Positions 1 through 7,339 of a DNA stretch of 42,079 bases are shown here, in pieces. Origin of the DNA: CG2-30-44-17 sp964344725. Lineage in GTDB: Bacteria; Patescibacteriota; Gracilibacteria; UBA1369; UBA12470. The position numbers were made by a program, and so were the translations under genes. The notes beneath the pieces are model-generated. The model had not been told where the DNA came from. It did not search any database and worked only from the letters and a program-made list of their open reading frames with translations. Each line of letters starts with the position of its first letter. The first letter of the stretch is position 1. The stretch lies in assembly GCA_964344725.1 (NCBI GenBank), contig CAYFOI010000009.1, positions 1 to 42,079 of the forward strand. Direction: 5' to 3'.

Positions 1-53
1 CTTACACTAAAGCAAATTTCGCATTTCTACGCACCCGAAAATGAACGGTCTCT
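1..53. repeat. Left copy of 53-bp terminal inverted repeat
   Basis: Bases 1-53 are the exact reverse complement of 42026-42078, and the match breaks at base 54. It may be a multi-copy sequence at which the assembly ended, a fold-back assembly artefact or, less likely given the housekeeping genes inside, the ends of a linear element. Confidence 0.95.
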
Positions 54-79
54 TAATTGAACGTTCGGGAAGTTTTTTA
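34..79 (+). terminator. Possible intrinsic terminator of a gene left of the window
   Basis: CCCGAA (34-39) can pair with TTCGGG (64-69), with an alternative inner GAACG/CGTTC pairing (43-47 with 62-66). A run of T follows from base 73. The left arm lies inside the terminal repeat. The large loop makes this only a moderate candidate. Confidence 0.4.
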
Positions 80-97
80 TTTTCTAATTTATAAAAA

Positions 98-1216
98 ATG
101 CCGCAAATCACAGTGTCCAGCAAAACTGGATATGGCAAAAGAATCGTATCATCCCTGGTTGGAGTAATTTTTGGGGTTGTACTTTTCTTCGGGTCATTTT
201 TCGTTCTTTATATGAACGAAGGTAGGGTAGATATGTCTGAAATTGCTGCTACTGCTACTGAAATGCAGTCTGATGGAAGCTCTAGCGTTGAGGATGGTAC
301 TTTGGTTTATGTTAGTGGTCAGGTTACGAGCGATGACCAGATAAGTGATGGTGAATTTTTAAATGTCGGTGATTATGTTGTAGTCGAAAGGGTTGTCGAG
401 ATGTATTCTTGGGTTGAAGAGACTTCGACTTCTACTGAGAAGAATATCGGTGGTTCTGAAACTACGGAGACAACTTATGATTACCAAAAAGAGTGGACTC
501 AATACCCGCAAGATTCTAGCGAGTTTTATGATACTACTTATTATAATCCGTCGAAATCTGTTGAAGATTTTCTTGATGTCGCTTCTGTGGCTAAAGTCGG
601 TGAGTATTCTGTTTCTATGGATGCCGTGACTTTGCCTGAGCTTACTGCTCTTTCTTTGAGTGAGGATATGCTTGAGCTTACTGAGGATGCTGAATTAAAT
701 GGAAATTACGTTTTTATGGGAGAAGGTAGTTTGTCTACTCCTGAAATTGGTGATGTTCGAATTAGTTATAATGTTCTTTATTCTGGTACTGACGTGACTT
801 TATTTGGAGAAATCAGTGGTACTAATATTATGAGTTATACTGACGAGAAGACTGATACAGATTTATATCGTATGTTTACTGGCAGTTATGATGCTGCTGT
901 TGACCAAATGCATGGTGAGTACGTGATGATGATGTGGCTTATGAGAGTTCTTGGTTTCTTTATGATGTGGATTGGAATGACGCTTGTTTTGGGGCCTATT
1001 AGTACTCTTTTAGATGTTCTTCCTTTCTTGGGGTCTGTTAGTCGATTTGTTATTGGGATTGTTACGTTCATTGTGGCTTCGGTCCTTTCTATCGTTACGA
1101 TTCTTATTTCTATGATTTTCCATAGCCTTGTGGCGGTTATTGTTGCTGCCGTGATTGTGATTGCTGCTGCTGTCGTGATTCTTAGGAGTAAAGGAGATAA
1201 GATTTTTAAGAAGTAG
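98..1216 (+). CDS. TMEM43/LUMA-family (DUF1625) membrane protein
   Basis: Protein of 372 aa with the TMEM43 layout. An N-terminal transmembrane helix (about residues 16-39) ends in a YMNEGR motif like the WWNEGR-type motif of the family. A long soluble acidic region follows (about 45-275). The C-terminus is a cluster of hydrophobic helices (about 278-365) containing GMTLVLGPISTLLDVLPFLG, the family's Pro/Gly-rich pattern. Bacterial members are integral membrane proteins of uncertain role, and no enzymatic residues are visible. The gene stands alone, followed by a terminator. Its stop codon TAG sits in the first unit of a heptamer tract (1213-1247). Family assignment is fairly secure; function is unknown. 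Confidence 0.8.
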   Translation: MPQITVSSKTGYGKRIVSSLVGVIFGVVLFFGSFFVLYMNEGRVDMSEIAATATEMQSDGSSSVEDGTLVYVSGQVTSDDQISDGEFLNVGDYVVVERVVEMYSWVEETSTSTEKNIGGSETTETTYDYQKEWTQYPQDSSEFYDTTYYNPSKSVEDFLDVASVAKVGEYSVSMDAVTLPELTALSLSEDMLELTEDAELNGNYVFMGEGSLSTPEIGDVRISYNVLYSGTDVTLFGEISGTNIMSYTDEKTDTDLYRMFTGSYDAAVDQMHGEYVMMMWLMRVLGFFMMWIGMTLVLGPISTLLDVLPFLGSVSRFVIGIVTFIVASVLSIVTILISMIFHSLVAVIVAAVIVIAAAVVILRSKGDKIFKK

Positions 1217-1247
1217 TACGTAATCCGTAGTACCTAGTACGTAGCGA
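1213..1247. repeat. Intergenic heptamer tract, 5 units
   Basis: Consecutive 7-nt units GTAGTAC, GTAATCC, GTAGTAC, CTAGTAC and GTAGCGA. Each has TAG or TAA at the same place, and the first gives the stop codon of the TMEM43-like gene. A 16-base core is shared with the tract at 24806-24840. Confidence 0.85.
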
Positions 1248-1287
1248 ATTGAGAGCGCGTGGCTTTGAGGGCTGCGCGCTTTCTAAA
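1243..1287 (+). terminator. Terminator hairpin, copy 1 of a duplicated intergenic unit
   Basis: AGCGCG (1254-1259) pairs with CGCGCT (1275-1280), followed by TTTCT. The 45-bp unit recurs at 2194-2238 with three mismatches; the 30-bp core 1253-1282 is identical to 2204-2233. It lies directly after the TMEM43-like gene. Confidence 0.7.
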
Positions 1288-1296
1288 ATGCATGGC

Positions 1297-1325
1297 TTGT
1301 TTTGCAGGCGTTATTGTGGTATAAT
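1297..1325 (+). promoter_or_regulatory. Sigma-70-type promoter
   Basis: TTGTTT at 1297-1302, a 17-bp spacer and a consensus TATAAT at 1320-1325, placed 35 bp before the ATG at 1361. Confidence 0.65.
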
Positions 1326-1360
1326 TAAGTGATGGATTTTAAATTTTAAAAACAAAAACT

Positions 1361-2185
1361 ATGAAAACTTCTAAAATTTATCAGTTCTCTGAGGGGCGTA
1401 TGATTTTCCTTAAGGGTGGGCCCAGTGAGGAGTATGTTCCGGTGCCAGATGTAGGTTCTGAAGAGTTTGAGCAGGAAGTGGCTAATCTAACCGCTGAGGT
1501 TATGAGTGAAGATTTGGATACTCTCAAGTCATTGCAAGAAGCTTTGAGCGTGGTAGATGATTCTGTAGAGGACCGTCTTACGTCTCAGTTAACTGCTAGG
1601 TATGGTATTAGTACTGCTATTGATACTTTAAGTAGCATTAGCGAACATTCGCCAGAGCAGGTTGATGTTCAATTTATGGAGACCTTGGCCGATGCTAGAC
1701 TGTATTTGACATTTGCGAGACTTTATCAGAAGAATCCTGATGTATTGAGGTATGTTGAGGAAGGTGGTTTGATGTCTGCGGTATTGAGCGGGGAGATAAC
1801 TGATAGTGAGTTCGTTGATTTTTATCCGAAGTTTGTTTTGGAGAATCTTAGAGGAGATGGTTGGTATCAGATGTTGGATGCTGATATGAGTGAAATTATT
1901 GAGTTTGTTGGGAAAGATCCGTATGAACTACTTGTTAAAATGGCTGGAGAGAAGCCTGAGATAGTTGCGGAACACTATGATAAATTGGTGGATAATTTTG
2001 AGCTAAGTCGAGAGCAGCAATTGACTGTTATTGATCTTGCTATGGCGGAATATTATCAGTATATAGCGGATGCTAAGAGGGAGAATCCTGGCAAAGATAT
2101 GACGGATCCGTTTAATGGTTTTAATGTCGTAGAGAATTCCCAATCGCATATTGCCAGACTTCAGTCTATTCAGGATGGTATTTAG
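1361..2185 (+). CDS. Hypothetical protein, acidic, 274 aa
   Basis: No family recognised. The protein is soluble-looking and very acidic, with no signal peptide or membrane helix. It is predicted mostly helical, with many Leu/Glu/Asp heptad-like stretches and the repeated ending of a helix in Asp-Pro or Gly-Asp. The start at 1361 is preceded by an A-rich leader and a promoter at a fitting distance. It ends in TAG within a heptamer tract and is followed by the same hairpin terminator as the gene before it. It appears to be its own transcription unit. Confidence 0.7.
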   Translation: MKTSKIYQFSEGRMIFLKGGPSEEYVPVPDVGSEEFEQEVANLTAEVMSEDLDTLKSLQEALSVVDDSVEDRLTSQLTARYGISTAIDTLSSISEHSPEQVDVQFMETLADARLYLTFARLYQKNPDVLRYVEEGGLMSAVLSGEITDSEFVDFYPKFVLENLRGDGWYQMLDADMSEIIEFVGKDPYELLVKMAGEKPEIVAEHYDKLVDNFELSREQQLTVIDLAMAEYYQYIADAKRENPGKDMTDPFNGFNVVENSQSHIARLQSIQDGI

Positions 2186-2193
2186 TAGTACTT

Positions 2194-2238
2194 AGTGAAT
2201 TGGGAGCGCGTGGCTTTGAGGGCTGCGCGCTTTTTAAA
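2194..2238 (+). terminator. Terminator hairpin, copy 2 of the duplicated intergenic unit
   Basis: AGCGCG (2205-2210) pairs with CGCGCT (2226-2231), followed by TTTT. Nearly identical to 1243-1287 (3 mismatches in 45 bp), so one copy probably arose from the other by duplication together with the downstream promoter region. Confidence 0.75.
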
Positions 2239-2249
2239 TATAGACAGGT

Positions 2250-2278
2250 TTGACATCGAGCGCAATTCGTGGTATAAA
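2250..2278 (+). promoter_or_regulatory. Strong sigma-70-type promoter
   Basis: Perfect TTGACA at 2250-2255, a 17-bp spacer and TATAAA at 2273-2278. The -10 box covers the first possible ATG (2278), which shows that translation must begin downstream, at 2302. Confidence 0.8.
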
Positions 2279-2301
2279 TGTATTATTGTAATTTTCGAAA
2301 T

Positions 2302-2802
2302 ATGTCTCTTGATAAGAATTTACAATCTGGTGGTGATGTGGGGGGGGGCGTAGAAGAAGAATTCGATCCGACAACCGCTACAGATCCTGCTGCTTGGGAG
2401 AGATATTTTGCGGATGAAGAAGGGTTGTTATCGGGAGAACAAGAGGTTTTTGATCCTTGTGCTGTTGATGCTGGAGAGCAGCTTGTTTCTCTTGATGATC
2501 AGGATAGGGCTGTTGATGAGAGGCTTGCTTATTATGATGGAGAGGGTGTTAATGGTGGGGCTCCGACTGATTGGGTTTCAACTTTGAGGTTAGTTGAGCA
2601 GCATGTTGCGGAACTTGGTGGTGTTGGTAATGTTGGTATTATGCCTCATGTGAATTGCTTGGGTGGTTCGAATATGATTATTGTTTATGCGCCTAAGGGT
2701 GAGAGGCGTTATATTGATTTGAGAAATGTTGAAGGTTTTAGTTGGGAGAAGTTTGGTAGATTTGTGATGGGTAGGTATGGTATTGATATATCAGGAGTTT
2801 AA
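2302..2802 (+). CDS. Hypothetical protein, 166 aa
   Basis: No family recognised. An in-frame ATG exists at 2278, but it overlaps the -10 box of the promoter, so the ATG at 2302 is chosen. The N-terminal third is acidic, low in complexity and Gly/Glu/Asp-rich. The C-terminal part (about residues 85-166) looks like a small folded domain with alternating hydrophobic residues and a GGSNMIIVYAPKGERRYIDL stretch. There is no signal peptide or transmembrane helix. It sits 12 bp upstream of the nitroreductase gene and may be co-transcribed with it. Confidence 0.65.
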   Translation: MSLDKNLQSGGDVGGGVEEEFDPTTATDPAAWERYFADEEGLLSGEQEVFDPCAVDAGEQLVSLDDQDRAVDERLAYYDGEGVNGGAPTDWVSTLRLVEQHVAELGGVGNVGIMPHVNCLGGSNMIIVYAPKGERRYIDLRNVEGFSWEKFGRFVMGRYGIDISGV

Positions 2803-2814
2803 AACAAAAATACT

Positions 2815-3405
2815 ATGCCAATTATTGATGTGATGCGCGAACGGCGTTCGGTTCGTTCTTATAAGTCTGATCCGCTTTCTGAGGATCAAATTAAGGCTAT
2901 TATCGAAGCAGGATGTCTTGCGCCTTCTGCTCATAATCATCAGCCTTGGAGTTTTGTTGTGATTACGAGTCGGGATGTGATTAATCGCTTAAGTATGTCT
3001 GCGCAGGGATATCTAAAAGGTCGTACTGAGGCGGATGATGCTCTCGAATATTTTGGTTCTGAGGAGCGTCTTGAACGTGTTAAGACTCGTCTTGCTTTAG
3101 AGGAGGATACGGTTTTTTATGGGGCTCCTTGTGTAATTTTGGTTTGCGTAGACAAAGATCATAATGAATATGCTCCGATGGACTGTGGTATGGCTGGGCA
3201 AAACATGGTTCTTTATGCACGCGAGCAGGGGATTGGAAGTTGTTATATCGGTTATGCTAGGCATTGCGAGCATGAAGAGCTTGTAAAGGCTGGTATGCGT
3301 GAAGATCAGGAGCTTATGTTTGGAATGACGTTTGGTTTTAGTGATGATATGGAAGGTAAGGGCTTGAAGCGGGATTTTGATAAAATGCAGGAGTGGGTGA
3401 GGTAG
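2815..3405 (+). CDS. Nitroreductase family protein
   Basis: Protein of 196 aa, about the normal length. The FMN-binding nitroreductase pattern is clear: RERRSVRSY at residues 8-16, then the LAPSAHNHQPW motif near residue 40 that contacts FMN phosphate. Near the C-terminus GIGSCYIGYARHCEHEELVK corresponds to the second FMN-contact region and GMTFGF to the usual MxxGxP-like end. Members reduce nitro compounds, quinones or flavins using NAD(P)H; the substrate here cannot be read from sequence. Its stop codon TAG is in a short heptamer tract (GTAGTTT GTAGTGG). Confidence 0.88.
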   Translation: MPIIDVMRERRSVRSYKSDPLSEDQIKAIIEAGCLAPSAHNHQPWSFVVITSRDVINRLSMSAQGYLKGRTEADDALEYFGSEERLERVKTRLALEEDTVFYGAPCVILVCVDKDHNEYAPMDCGMAGQNMVLYAREQGIGSCYIGYARHCEHEELVKAGMREDQELMFGMTFGFSDDMEGKGLKRDFDKMQEWVR

Positions 3406-3419
3406 TTTGTAGTGGTAGT

Positions 3420-3442
3420 GTTTTTCTTCGAAAAACTTTAAT
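3420..3442 (+). terminator. Weak hairpin after the nitroreductase gene
   Basis: GTTTTTC (3420-3426) and GAAAAAC (3430-3436) form a 7-bp stem with a TTC loop, followed by TTTAAT. The stem is mostly A-T, so termination may be inefficient. Confidence 0.3.
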
Positions 3443-3454
3443 AATAGGCTTTGA

Positions 3455-4006
3455 ATGAAAAATGTGGTGATATGTCATTGTTATGGATGCGCGCCGGATA
3501 GTAACTGGTTTCCTTGGCTTAAGAGGGAGTTGGAGGCTGAGGGTGTTGCCGTTTTTGTTCCTAATTTTGGGCAGGTTGAGGTGCCTGATTATGACAAGTG
3601 GCATCAGGGGCTTTGCGATGTTCTCGACGGATTAGATCCTTCTGAAACCGTTGTGGTTGGGCATAGTTTGGGAGCTGCTTTGATCCCAAGGTATTTGAGT
3701 CGGTATAATGGCGAGTCTTTTTTGGCTACTTTTCTGGTTGCGGCTCCTTTTGATAATGTTGGATGGAAAGTTCTTGAGTCTTTTTTTGAGAAAGGCAGGC
3801 TTGATAAATCTGCTAGGGAGAAGATGGGTAAGCTTACGCTTATTAATTCTGATGATGACCCGTATGTTCCGCTTAATCATGGGGAGAAGTACAAAGAGCT
3901 TTTTGGTGGAGAAACGATAGTTGAGCATGCGATGGAGCATATTTGGCAAACCACCTATCCTCGACTAAAGAACTTGCTTTTATCACTACATAGCACTAAA
4001 ATATAA
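3455..4006 (+). CDS. RBBP9/YdeN-type serine hydrolase
   Basis: Protein of 183 aa, a typical length for the RBBP9/YdeN family of small alpha/beta hydrolases. The nucleophile elbow GHSLG is near residue 70. An acidic residue in SDDDPYVP (about 132-139) and the His in AMEHIW (about 160) complete the triad in the expected order. The N-terminal VVICHCYGCAPDSNWFPWLK matches the family's HG..g...nWfpwL pattern. It is soluble, with no signal peptide. Substrate unknown. The stop codon lies within the left arm of the inverted repeat upstream of proB, 22 bp before the proB start. Confidence 0.85.
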   Translation: MKNVVICHCYGCAPDSNWFPWLKRELEAEGVAVFVPNFGQVEVPDYDKWHQGLCDVLDGLDPSETVVVGHSLGAALIPRYLSRYNGESFLATFLVAAPFDNVGWKVLESFFEKGRLDKSAREKMGKLTLINSDDDPYVPLNHGEKYKELFGGETIVEHAMEHIWQTTYPRLKNLLLSLHSTKI

Positions 4007-4030
4007 ATGTAATTTAACATGCATTTATAT
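4001..4030. promoter_or_regulatory. Inverted repeat over the proB start codon
   Basis: ATATAAATG (4001-4009) and CATTTATAT (4022-4030) are perfect 9-bp arms around a 12-nt loop. The right arm enters the ATG of proB (4029-4031); the left arm holds the stop of the hydrolase gene and a TATAAA that could be a -10 box. It could be an operator for the DNA-binding domain of ProB itself, or an mRNA hairpin hiding the start codon. Confidence 0.55.
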
Positions 4031-5291
4031 GTCTGATAGTGATTTTTTTACGGCTGAAGAGGCTGCGAAGCGGCTTGGTGTCCAGGTTAGAACGCTGTAT
4101 CTTTATGTAAGACAAGGGAAGATCGAGGCTAAGAAGATTGGCAAGACGCTGCGTGTTTCGCAGCAATCCGTTTTTGACTATTTGTCACAAAATAGCACAA
4201 AAGGTGTAATTGTAGTAAAGGTTGGGACTCAGGTGCTTTTGGATGAGGATGATCAGCTCGATCTTAATGTCTTGAAGCGTTATGCGCATGATATTTCTGA
4301 GGTTTGGAAGGATGGGTGGAAGGTAATTTTGGTTAGTAGTGGTGCGATGGGTGCTGGGCTTGAGGTTTTTTCAGGTCAAACTATTAAAGATCGAGTTTTG
4401 CGTAAGCAGGTTCTTGCTGCTGTTGGACAGGCTAGGCTTATGCAATATTATTCTGATTTTTTTGGTAAAGAAGGGTTTAAGGTAGCTCAGGTTCTTCTTG
4501 AACGTGATAATTTTTCAGATAGGAAGCGTTTCCTTTCGATGAGGGCGGTTGTTACAGAGGCTATTCATAATGGGATTGTGCCAATTGTGAATGAGAATGA
4601 TGTTATTGCTGATAAGGAGCTTCGTTTTGGTGATAATGATGAGCTTGCGTCGCTTCTTGCTGTAATGATGGATGCTGATAAGCTTGTGATTTGCTCGAAT
4701 GTTTCTGGGCTTTTTGATTGTGATCCTAAAAAGAATGCTTGTGCTCAGGTTGTTAAAGAGGTTTCTGATATTGATGAGGAGATTTTTCAAATGTGTGGGA
4801 CTTCGATAAGTGAGCATGGTATGGGTGGTATGTTTACAAAAATTCAGTCTATGAAGATGGCTACTCAGGCGGGGATTGAGGCTTTTATTATTAATGGGAA
4901 GAGAAAAGGGAACCTGGTTGCGGCGGTTTCAGACGAGCATTTTGTTGGGACAAGGTTTTTGGCGAAAAAAGGGGGTATGAAGAGTTTTAAAAAGTGGTTG
5001 CATGCTGGATCTCTATCGTTTGGTCGTATAATTGTGGATGATGGTGCTGCTAAGGCGCTTTCTAAGAAGAAAAGTCTGCTTCTCCCGGGGATTAAGTCCA
5101 TATCTGGTGATTTTGAAAAGAGAGATACCGTTGACGTTTATAATGAACAAGGAGAGACTATTGCTGTCGGTTTGACGGATTATTCTAGTAGAGATTTGGA
5201 GGCAGCTTTGCGAAGTTCAGATAAGAAAGGTAAGAGAGAGGTTATACATGTGGATAATATTTTGTTGCTTGAACTAATAACTAATAACTAA
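4029..5291 (+). CDS. proB: Glutamate 5-kinase with N-terminal HTH domain
   Basis: First step of proline synthesis: ATP-dependent phosphorylation of glutamate. Of the 420 residues, about 60-420 are a complete glutamate 5-kinase (E. coli ProB is 367 aa). IVVKVGTQVL, LVSSGAMGAG (101-110), IVNENDVI, FGDNDELASLLA and GMGGMFTK are all in order, and a C-terminal PUA-like domain includes GRIIVDDGAAKAL. Residues 6-52 are extra: FFTAEEAAKRLGVQVRTLYL is a helix-turn-helix of the excisionase/MerR-like type (HTH_17), followed by RQGKIEAKKIGKTLRVSQ, the usual wing. The reading frame is continuous and there is no Met at the kinase boundary, so the fusion looks genuine. It may regulate its own operon. The last codons (ITNN-stop) are made of the heptamer repeat. 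Confidence 0.93.
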   Translation: MSDSDFFTAEEAAKRLGVQVRTLYLYVRQGKIEAKKIGKTLRVSQQSVFDYLSQNSTKGVIVVKVGTQVLLDEDDQLDLNVLKRYAHDISEVWKDGWKVILVSSGAMGAGLEVFSGQTIKDRVLRKQVLAAVGQARLMQYYSDFFGKEGFKVAQVLLERDNFSDRKRFLSMRAVVTEAIHNGIVPIVNENDVIADKELRFGDNDELASLLAVMMDADKLVICSNVSGLFDCDPKKNACAQVVKEVSDIDEEIFQMCGTSISEHGMGGMFTKIQSMKMATQAGIEAFIINGKRKGNLVAAVSDEHFVGTRFLAKKGGMKSFKKWLHAGSLSFGRIIVDDGAAKALSKKKSLLLPGIKSISGDFEKRDTVDVYNEQGETIAVGLTDYSSRDLEAALRSSDKKGKREVIHVDNILLLELITNN

Positions 5292-5335
5292 TAACTAATA
5301 ACTAATAACTAATAACTAGTAGTTAATAACTTAAA
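5273..5335. repeat. Intergenic heptamer tract, 9 units
   Basis: Six perfect copies of ACTAATA (5273-5314) are followed in phase by ACTAGTA, GTTAATA and ACTTAAA. The tract starts inside proB, supplies its stop codon and fills the proB-proA spacer. Because 7 is not a multiple of 3, stop codons fall in all three forward frames. Confidence 0.95.
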
Positions 5336-5339
5336 TTGT

Positions 5340-6587
5340 ATGGAACTTACAGAAATACTTAAAAATTCGGCGAGTGCTGCGCAGGTACTTAAAAATGAAC
5401 CTATGTCTAAGCGGGATGATTTCTTGCTGATCTTGAAGGCTCAGTTGGAGGATAATGTTGATCTTATTATCGAAGGTAATAAAAAGGATCTTGCTGGTAT
5501 GGATGCTGATAATCCAATGCGAGATAGGCTTAAGCTTGATGAGAAGCGTATACTTTCTATAGCACAGAGTCTTGAAGATATTAGAGGGATGGATGATCCT
5601 TTAGGGCGTGTGCTTGAGGAGCGTGATGTTGATTCAGGATTGCATCTCAAGAAGGTTTCTGTGCCTCTTGGTGTTATTGGAATAGTTTATGAGTCTAGGC
5701 CAAATGTGACTATCGATGTCGCAGCTCTTTGTATTAAGTCTGGAAATGTTGCGGTTCTTCGCGGTGGATCTGATGCTTATGAGACGAATAAGGTTTTCGA
5801 TGAGCTTATAAATAAAGCGCTGGGGCAAGCGGGTCTTTCTGTCGATTGTGTGTCACTTTTAGGTACAGATCGCGAACTTGTAAAAGAAATGCTCAGAGCT
5901 GATGAATATATCGATGTGATTATTCCACGTGGTGGGCGAGGGCTTATTGATATGGTGCGTGAGAATTCACGTGTGCCTGTTATTGAAACTGGGGCCGGCG
6001 TTTGTCATACATATGTAGATTCTAATGTAGATATTGAGCGTGCTGCTTCGGTTGTTGTGAATGCTAAAACTAATAGACCTTCTGTTTGTAATGCGCTTGA
6101 TACTTTGATTGTGCATCAGGATGTAATGGAGAGTTTTCTTGAGAAAGTTCTTCCTGGTCTTGAGGAGTTTGAGGTTGAAATTTTTGCTGATGATGCTTCT
6201 TTTGAGCTTGTTTCTGGTAAATACAATCAGGAGCTTGTGCAGTTAGCTAGTGAAGAGCATTTTGGAACTGAATTTTTGTCTATGAAGATGTCCGTGAAGG
6301 TTGTTTCTAGTCTTGATGAGGCGATAAAGCATATTACGGAGTATTCTTCCAAGCATTCTGAAGCAATTCTGACTTCTGATGGAGCTAATGCGAAGGAGTT
6401 TTTGGAAAGGGTTGATGCTGCAGCGGTTTATGTGAATACTTCAACCAGGTTTACTGATGGTGCTGTTTTTGGACTTGGAGCGGAAATTGGAATTAGTACG
6501 CAAAAGTTGCATGCGCGTGGACCTATGGGGATAGGTGAGCTTACTACTTATAAGTGGCAAATCGAGTCGCAGTATGTGACTCGATAA
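5340..6587 (+). CDS. proA: Gamma-glutamyl phosphate reductase
   Basis: Second step of proline synthesis: NADPH reduction of gamma-glutamyl phosphate to the semialdehyde. The 415 aa match the usual length (E. coli ProA is 417). Family signatures include VPLGVIGIVYESRPNVTIDV, GNVAVLRGGSDA, VIIPRGGRGLI and PVIETGAGVCHTYVD. The expected catalytic Cys lies in NRPSVCNALDTLIVH (about residue 253), and AAVYVNTSTRFTDG and GLGAEIGISTQKLHARGPMG occur near the C-terminus. It lies 48 bp after proB and 37 bp before proC, both spacers being heptamer tracts, so the three genes form one operon. Confidence 0.96.
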   Translation: MELTEILKNSASAAQVLKNEPMSKRDDFLLILKAQLEDNVDLIIEGNKKDLAGMDADNPMRDRLKLDEKRILSIAQSLEDIRGMDDPLGRVLEERDVDSGLHLKKVSVPLGVIGIVYESRPNVTIDVAALCIKSGNVAVLRGGSDAYETNKVFDELINKALGQAGLSVDCVSLLGTDRELVKEMLRADEYIDVIIPRGGRGLIDMVRENSRVPVIETGAGVCHTYVDSNVDIERAASVVVNAKTNRPSVCNALDTLIVHQDVMESFLEKVLPGLEEFEVEIFADDASFELVSGKYNQELVQLASEEHFGTEFLSMKMSVKVVSSLDEAIKHITEYSSKHSEAILTSDGANAKEFLERVDAAAVYVNTSTRFTDGAVFGLGAEIGISTQKLHARGPMGIGELTTYKWQIESQYVTR

Positions 6588-6620
6588 CTAGGAGCTAATA
6601 ACTAATAGTTAATAACTTTA
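6586..6620. repeat. Intergenic heptamer tract, 5 units
   Basis: Units AACTAGG, AGCTAAT, AACTAAT, AGTTAAT and AACTTTA run in phase from the proA stop codon to just before the proC start at 6625. They are degenerate relatives of the ACTAATA array before proA. Confidence 0.85.
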
Positions 6621-6624
6621 ATGT

Positions 6625-7338
6625 ATGAAAAAAATTGGAATAATCGGGTGTGGGAATATGGGAAGTGCGATTGTCCGTGCTTCTGGCATGGTTTCGGTTG
6701 GATTTGATTTGAATCGCGAAAAGGTTGAAGGGCTTGGATTGGAAGTTGCGGTGAGTGTTGAGGCGCTTGTTGCAGATTGTGATGTTGTGATTTTGGCAGT
6801 CAAACCTCAGACTTATAGGGAGATGAGTTTGGATTTTGGAGATAAGCTGGTGATTTCTATTATGGCTGGAGTTTCTCTTGCTGATTTGCCTAGGCGTGCT
6901 GTGAGAGTTATGCCTAATCTTGGAGCAATGGTAGGAGAGAGTGTTAGCTCGTGGGTGACTTCTTGTGATGAAAAAGATTTTGTTCGTGAGTTTTTGAGAA
7001 GTTTTGGTGTTGAAATTGAAGTTCAGAGCGATGATGAGATTGATAAAATGACGGCTTTGACAGGTAGTGGGCCGGCTTATTTGTATGAGTTTATGAAAGC
7101 TCTTACTTCCAAAGGTGAGGAGATGGGTTTTGATAAAGATATTGTGAGAAAAGCGGTTGACGGGCTTGTCTCTGGTGCTTTGAAGGCTGCCGATGGCAAA
7201 GATCTTGATGAAATGAAGTTGCGTGTTGCTTCAAAAGGAGGAACAACGGAAGCTGCTCTTAATGTGCTTGGTGACGAGTGGGGGGGTAAGCTGAAAGAAG
7301 CGGTTAAGGCCGCTTATGATAGAAGCAAGGAGCTATAA
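6625..7338 (+). CDS. proC: Pyrroline-5-carboxylate reductase
   Basis: Last step of proline synthesis, NAD(P)H reduction of pyrroline-5-carboxylate. The dinucleotide-binding motif GIIGCGNMGSAI is at residues 4-15. AVKPQ, VRVMPNLGA and the P5CR signature TALTGSGPAYLYEF with KLRVASKGGTTEAAL are all present. At 237 aa it is shorter than the usual 260-270 because the Rossmann half is trimmed, but nothing catalytic is missing. It is third in proB-proA-proC. Its stop is 1 bp from the stop of the convergent sigma-like gene, leaving no room for a separate terminator. Confidence 0.95.
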   Translation: MKKIGIIGCGNMGSAIVRASGMVSVGFDLNREKVEGLGLEVAVSVEALVADCDVVILAVKPQTYREMSLDFGDKLVISIMAGVSLADLPRRAVRVMPNLGAMVGESVSSWVTSCDEKDFVREFLRSFGVEIEVQSDDEIDKMTALTGSGPAYLYEFMKALTSKGEEMGFDKDIVRKAVDGLVSGALKAADGKDLDEMKLRVASKGGTTEAALNVLGDEWGGKLKEAVKAAYDRSKEL

Positions 7339-7339
7339 A

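Noticed and set aside
2278..2301. Upstream ATG giving an eight-residue longer start for the 166-aa protein
   Set aside because: The ATG overlaps the -10 box of a near-consensus promoter, so it would not be in the transcript.
5273..5335. Heptamer tract as a CRISPR array or replication-origin iterons
   Set aside because: Units are 7 nt without spacers, and similar tracts occur in many other gene spacers, so it is neither CRISPR nor a single origin.
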